In this document: positions 62,953-64,000 of the stretch, piece by piece
Numbering within the stretch: position 1 is the stretch's first letter
Layout: each line of letters begins with the position of its first letter
Assembly (NCBI GenBank): GCA_025786725.1
Contig: JAHLTZ010000039.1
Location: 1-64,000 of the forward strand
Reading direction: 5' to 3'
Length of the DNA stretch: 64,000 nt
Origin: Syncephalis fuscata
Taxonomy: Eukaryota > Zoopagomycota > Zoopagomycetes > Zoopagales > Piptocephalidaceae
Translations under genes and position numbers: made by a program
The notes under the pieces: generated by a model
Database searches by the model: none
What the model saw: the letters and a program-made list of their open reading frames with translations, nothing else
What the model was told of the DNA's origin: nothing

Positions 62953-64000
62953 TTATTGATTATACTTAGGCAATATGGTTGTTAATAGATTGTCAACAAC
63001 TTGTGGAAATGATGTAAATACACCATTTAATGGCACTTGTGTCTTATTTTCATCCCCTGGTTGATATTTGCCAGTCATGACTGTATAATCATTACATTAA
63101 TGTGATAACAAGCAATTTGAAACCATTACTTACCAAGATAGCGACGAAGCTGCAGTTCAATGGCACCACCTAAATATAAAAACGGATAAGTAGTTACAGC
63201 AATTGTCATAATTAACACTGAAATGCAAACCTCCAAGATCTTGTTCAACATCATCACCAATAATGGCCACAGGTGGATATGTAGATGCACTTGGTAATCC
63301 CCTATGCATTTGTTATTACTATTAATGCTTTGCTATTTACAATTTTACTTACATATCATGAAGAGCCATTTCAAAGAATGTTCTTTCAGGCTAATATAAA
63401 GTGATAGTTGGATATTTAATAAATCAATAAAAACAACACTGCTATCTACCTTGCCAATGACCGTTGCTTTAACATTGGTAGCATACTCTAGTGCAGCTAC
63501 AAATGGGCCAGGTCCTAATGCTAAATTTGATTCGGTTGCGTAATAGCGCGCTTTGTGTATAGCAAATAGTGGACAACCTTGTTGTATTAAATGAAATGCC
63601 TTATTTAACTAAACACAATTAATTAGTTAACTAAATGCCATTGACCAATACTATATGGGTCGTTACTTTGTTATAATGAAATTGACTAGGTGCTAAACCA
63701 ACTAGAACAGCATCCTTTGGCTGTCGATCATCATGGGGAATTGAAGTAGCGGCCTCTTCTTCAAGCAAAGTAAGCGGGCTAATCAATAATAAAATTAATC
63801 GATTATGGGTAGATTAATAAATAGGTTTGTTGTTTGTAAGTCTTACTTGAGCTTTTGCGTACGCATAAGAGCCGCAGCTGCATTCAATGATGTAAATACC
63901 TATAAATATTAGTATAAATATTGCATCGTGTCATTTAACTTAAAGCCACAAATAATCGCTTTTTATTAAATGCTACCTCGTGCGGTGCAACTGTAAAGCC
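62953..64000 (-). CDS. HDHD2: HAD-family phosphatase, HDHD2-like (5' end outside window)
   Basis: The 3' exons of a minus-strand gene, stop at 62953. The visible parts, in transcription order, are [19 protein letters not shown] (near 63990), [16 protein letters not shown] and [30 protein letters not shown] with [16 protein letters not shown], then [16 protein letters not shown] and [12 protein letters not shown]. These match the cap and C-terminal core of the HDHD2/LHPP HAD group. GDDVEQD is HAD motif IV (metal-binding acids) and VIGKP carries the motif III lysine. The nucleophile motif (DxDGT) would lie upstream, beyond base 64000. At least six short introns are present and junctions checked keep frame. 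The substrate is unknown. Confidence 0.88.

Overview
The window reads as nuclear DNA of an intron-rich, AT-rich, early-diverging fungus. The evidence is a fungal-type P-type H+-ATPase (PMA1), complex I, PEX1, SEC7, SET1 and the fungal form of mitochondrial ribosomal protein bL31m (MRPL36), together with many short GT-AG introns of about 40-100 nt with AT-rich acceptors. Secreted, lineage-specific gene families would suit a parasitic or mycoparasitic lineage such as Zoopagomycota. That placement is an inference, not something the sequence shows directly.

Layout. Bases 1-4.9 kb hold PMA1 with a long leader. Bases 5-12.2 kb hold two copies of a duplicated block that flank an FHA/CHK2-like kinase gene; each block carries a promoter and a signal-peptide exon. 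Bases 12.5-27.1 kb hold housekeeping genes: SEC7 (-), GPHR (+) and SET1 (-). Bases 27.1-36.5 kb are gene-poor and contain the most remarkable locus. Bases 36.5-43.3 kb hold an intronless membrane-anchored metallophosphatase and a cluster of three secreted kinase-like genes. Bases 43.4-55.8 kb are compact housekeeping: NUDC, ESS2, PEX1, MRPL36, NDUFS3 and a CC1-box coiled-coil protein. Bases 55.8-62 kb are mostly non-coding, with one lysine-rich repeat protein and diverged repeats. The right edge holds thymidylate kinase and a HDHD2-like phosphatase that runs off the window.

Main discovery. On the minus strand at 32739-29382, what looks like an 81-bp satellite of 39 units is better read as one gene with 41 exons. 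A 97-nt signal-peptide exon is followed by 39 micro-exons (36 of 3 nt, three of 6 nt), each bounded by an acceptor (mostly a ...TAG form) and a GTAAGT-like donor, and then by an 11-nt terminal exon with a stop. All 40 introns are phase 1, so almost every codon of the mature part is split. The joined frame is open, totals 77 codons plus stop, and gives a secreted peptide with six cysteines after a dibasic site. Higher-order duplications of array units appear as short repeats in the peptide, which suggests a gene that grows codon by codon.

Quality caveat. Twelve frame breaks were found in otherwise convincing exons (CHK2-like, SET1, PEX1 and the kinase-like genes). Eleven have the same sign, one base missing. 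Base-deletion errors in the assembly are the simplest explanation, although decay in the accessory genes is possible. Splice sites were read by eye, so exon limits inside the multi-exon genes are approximate unless stated.
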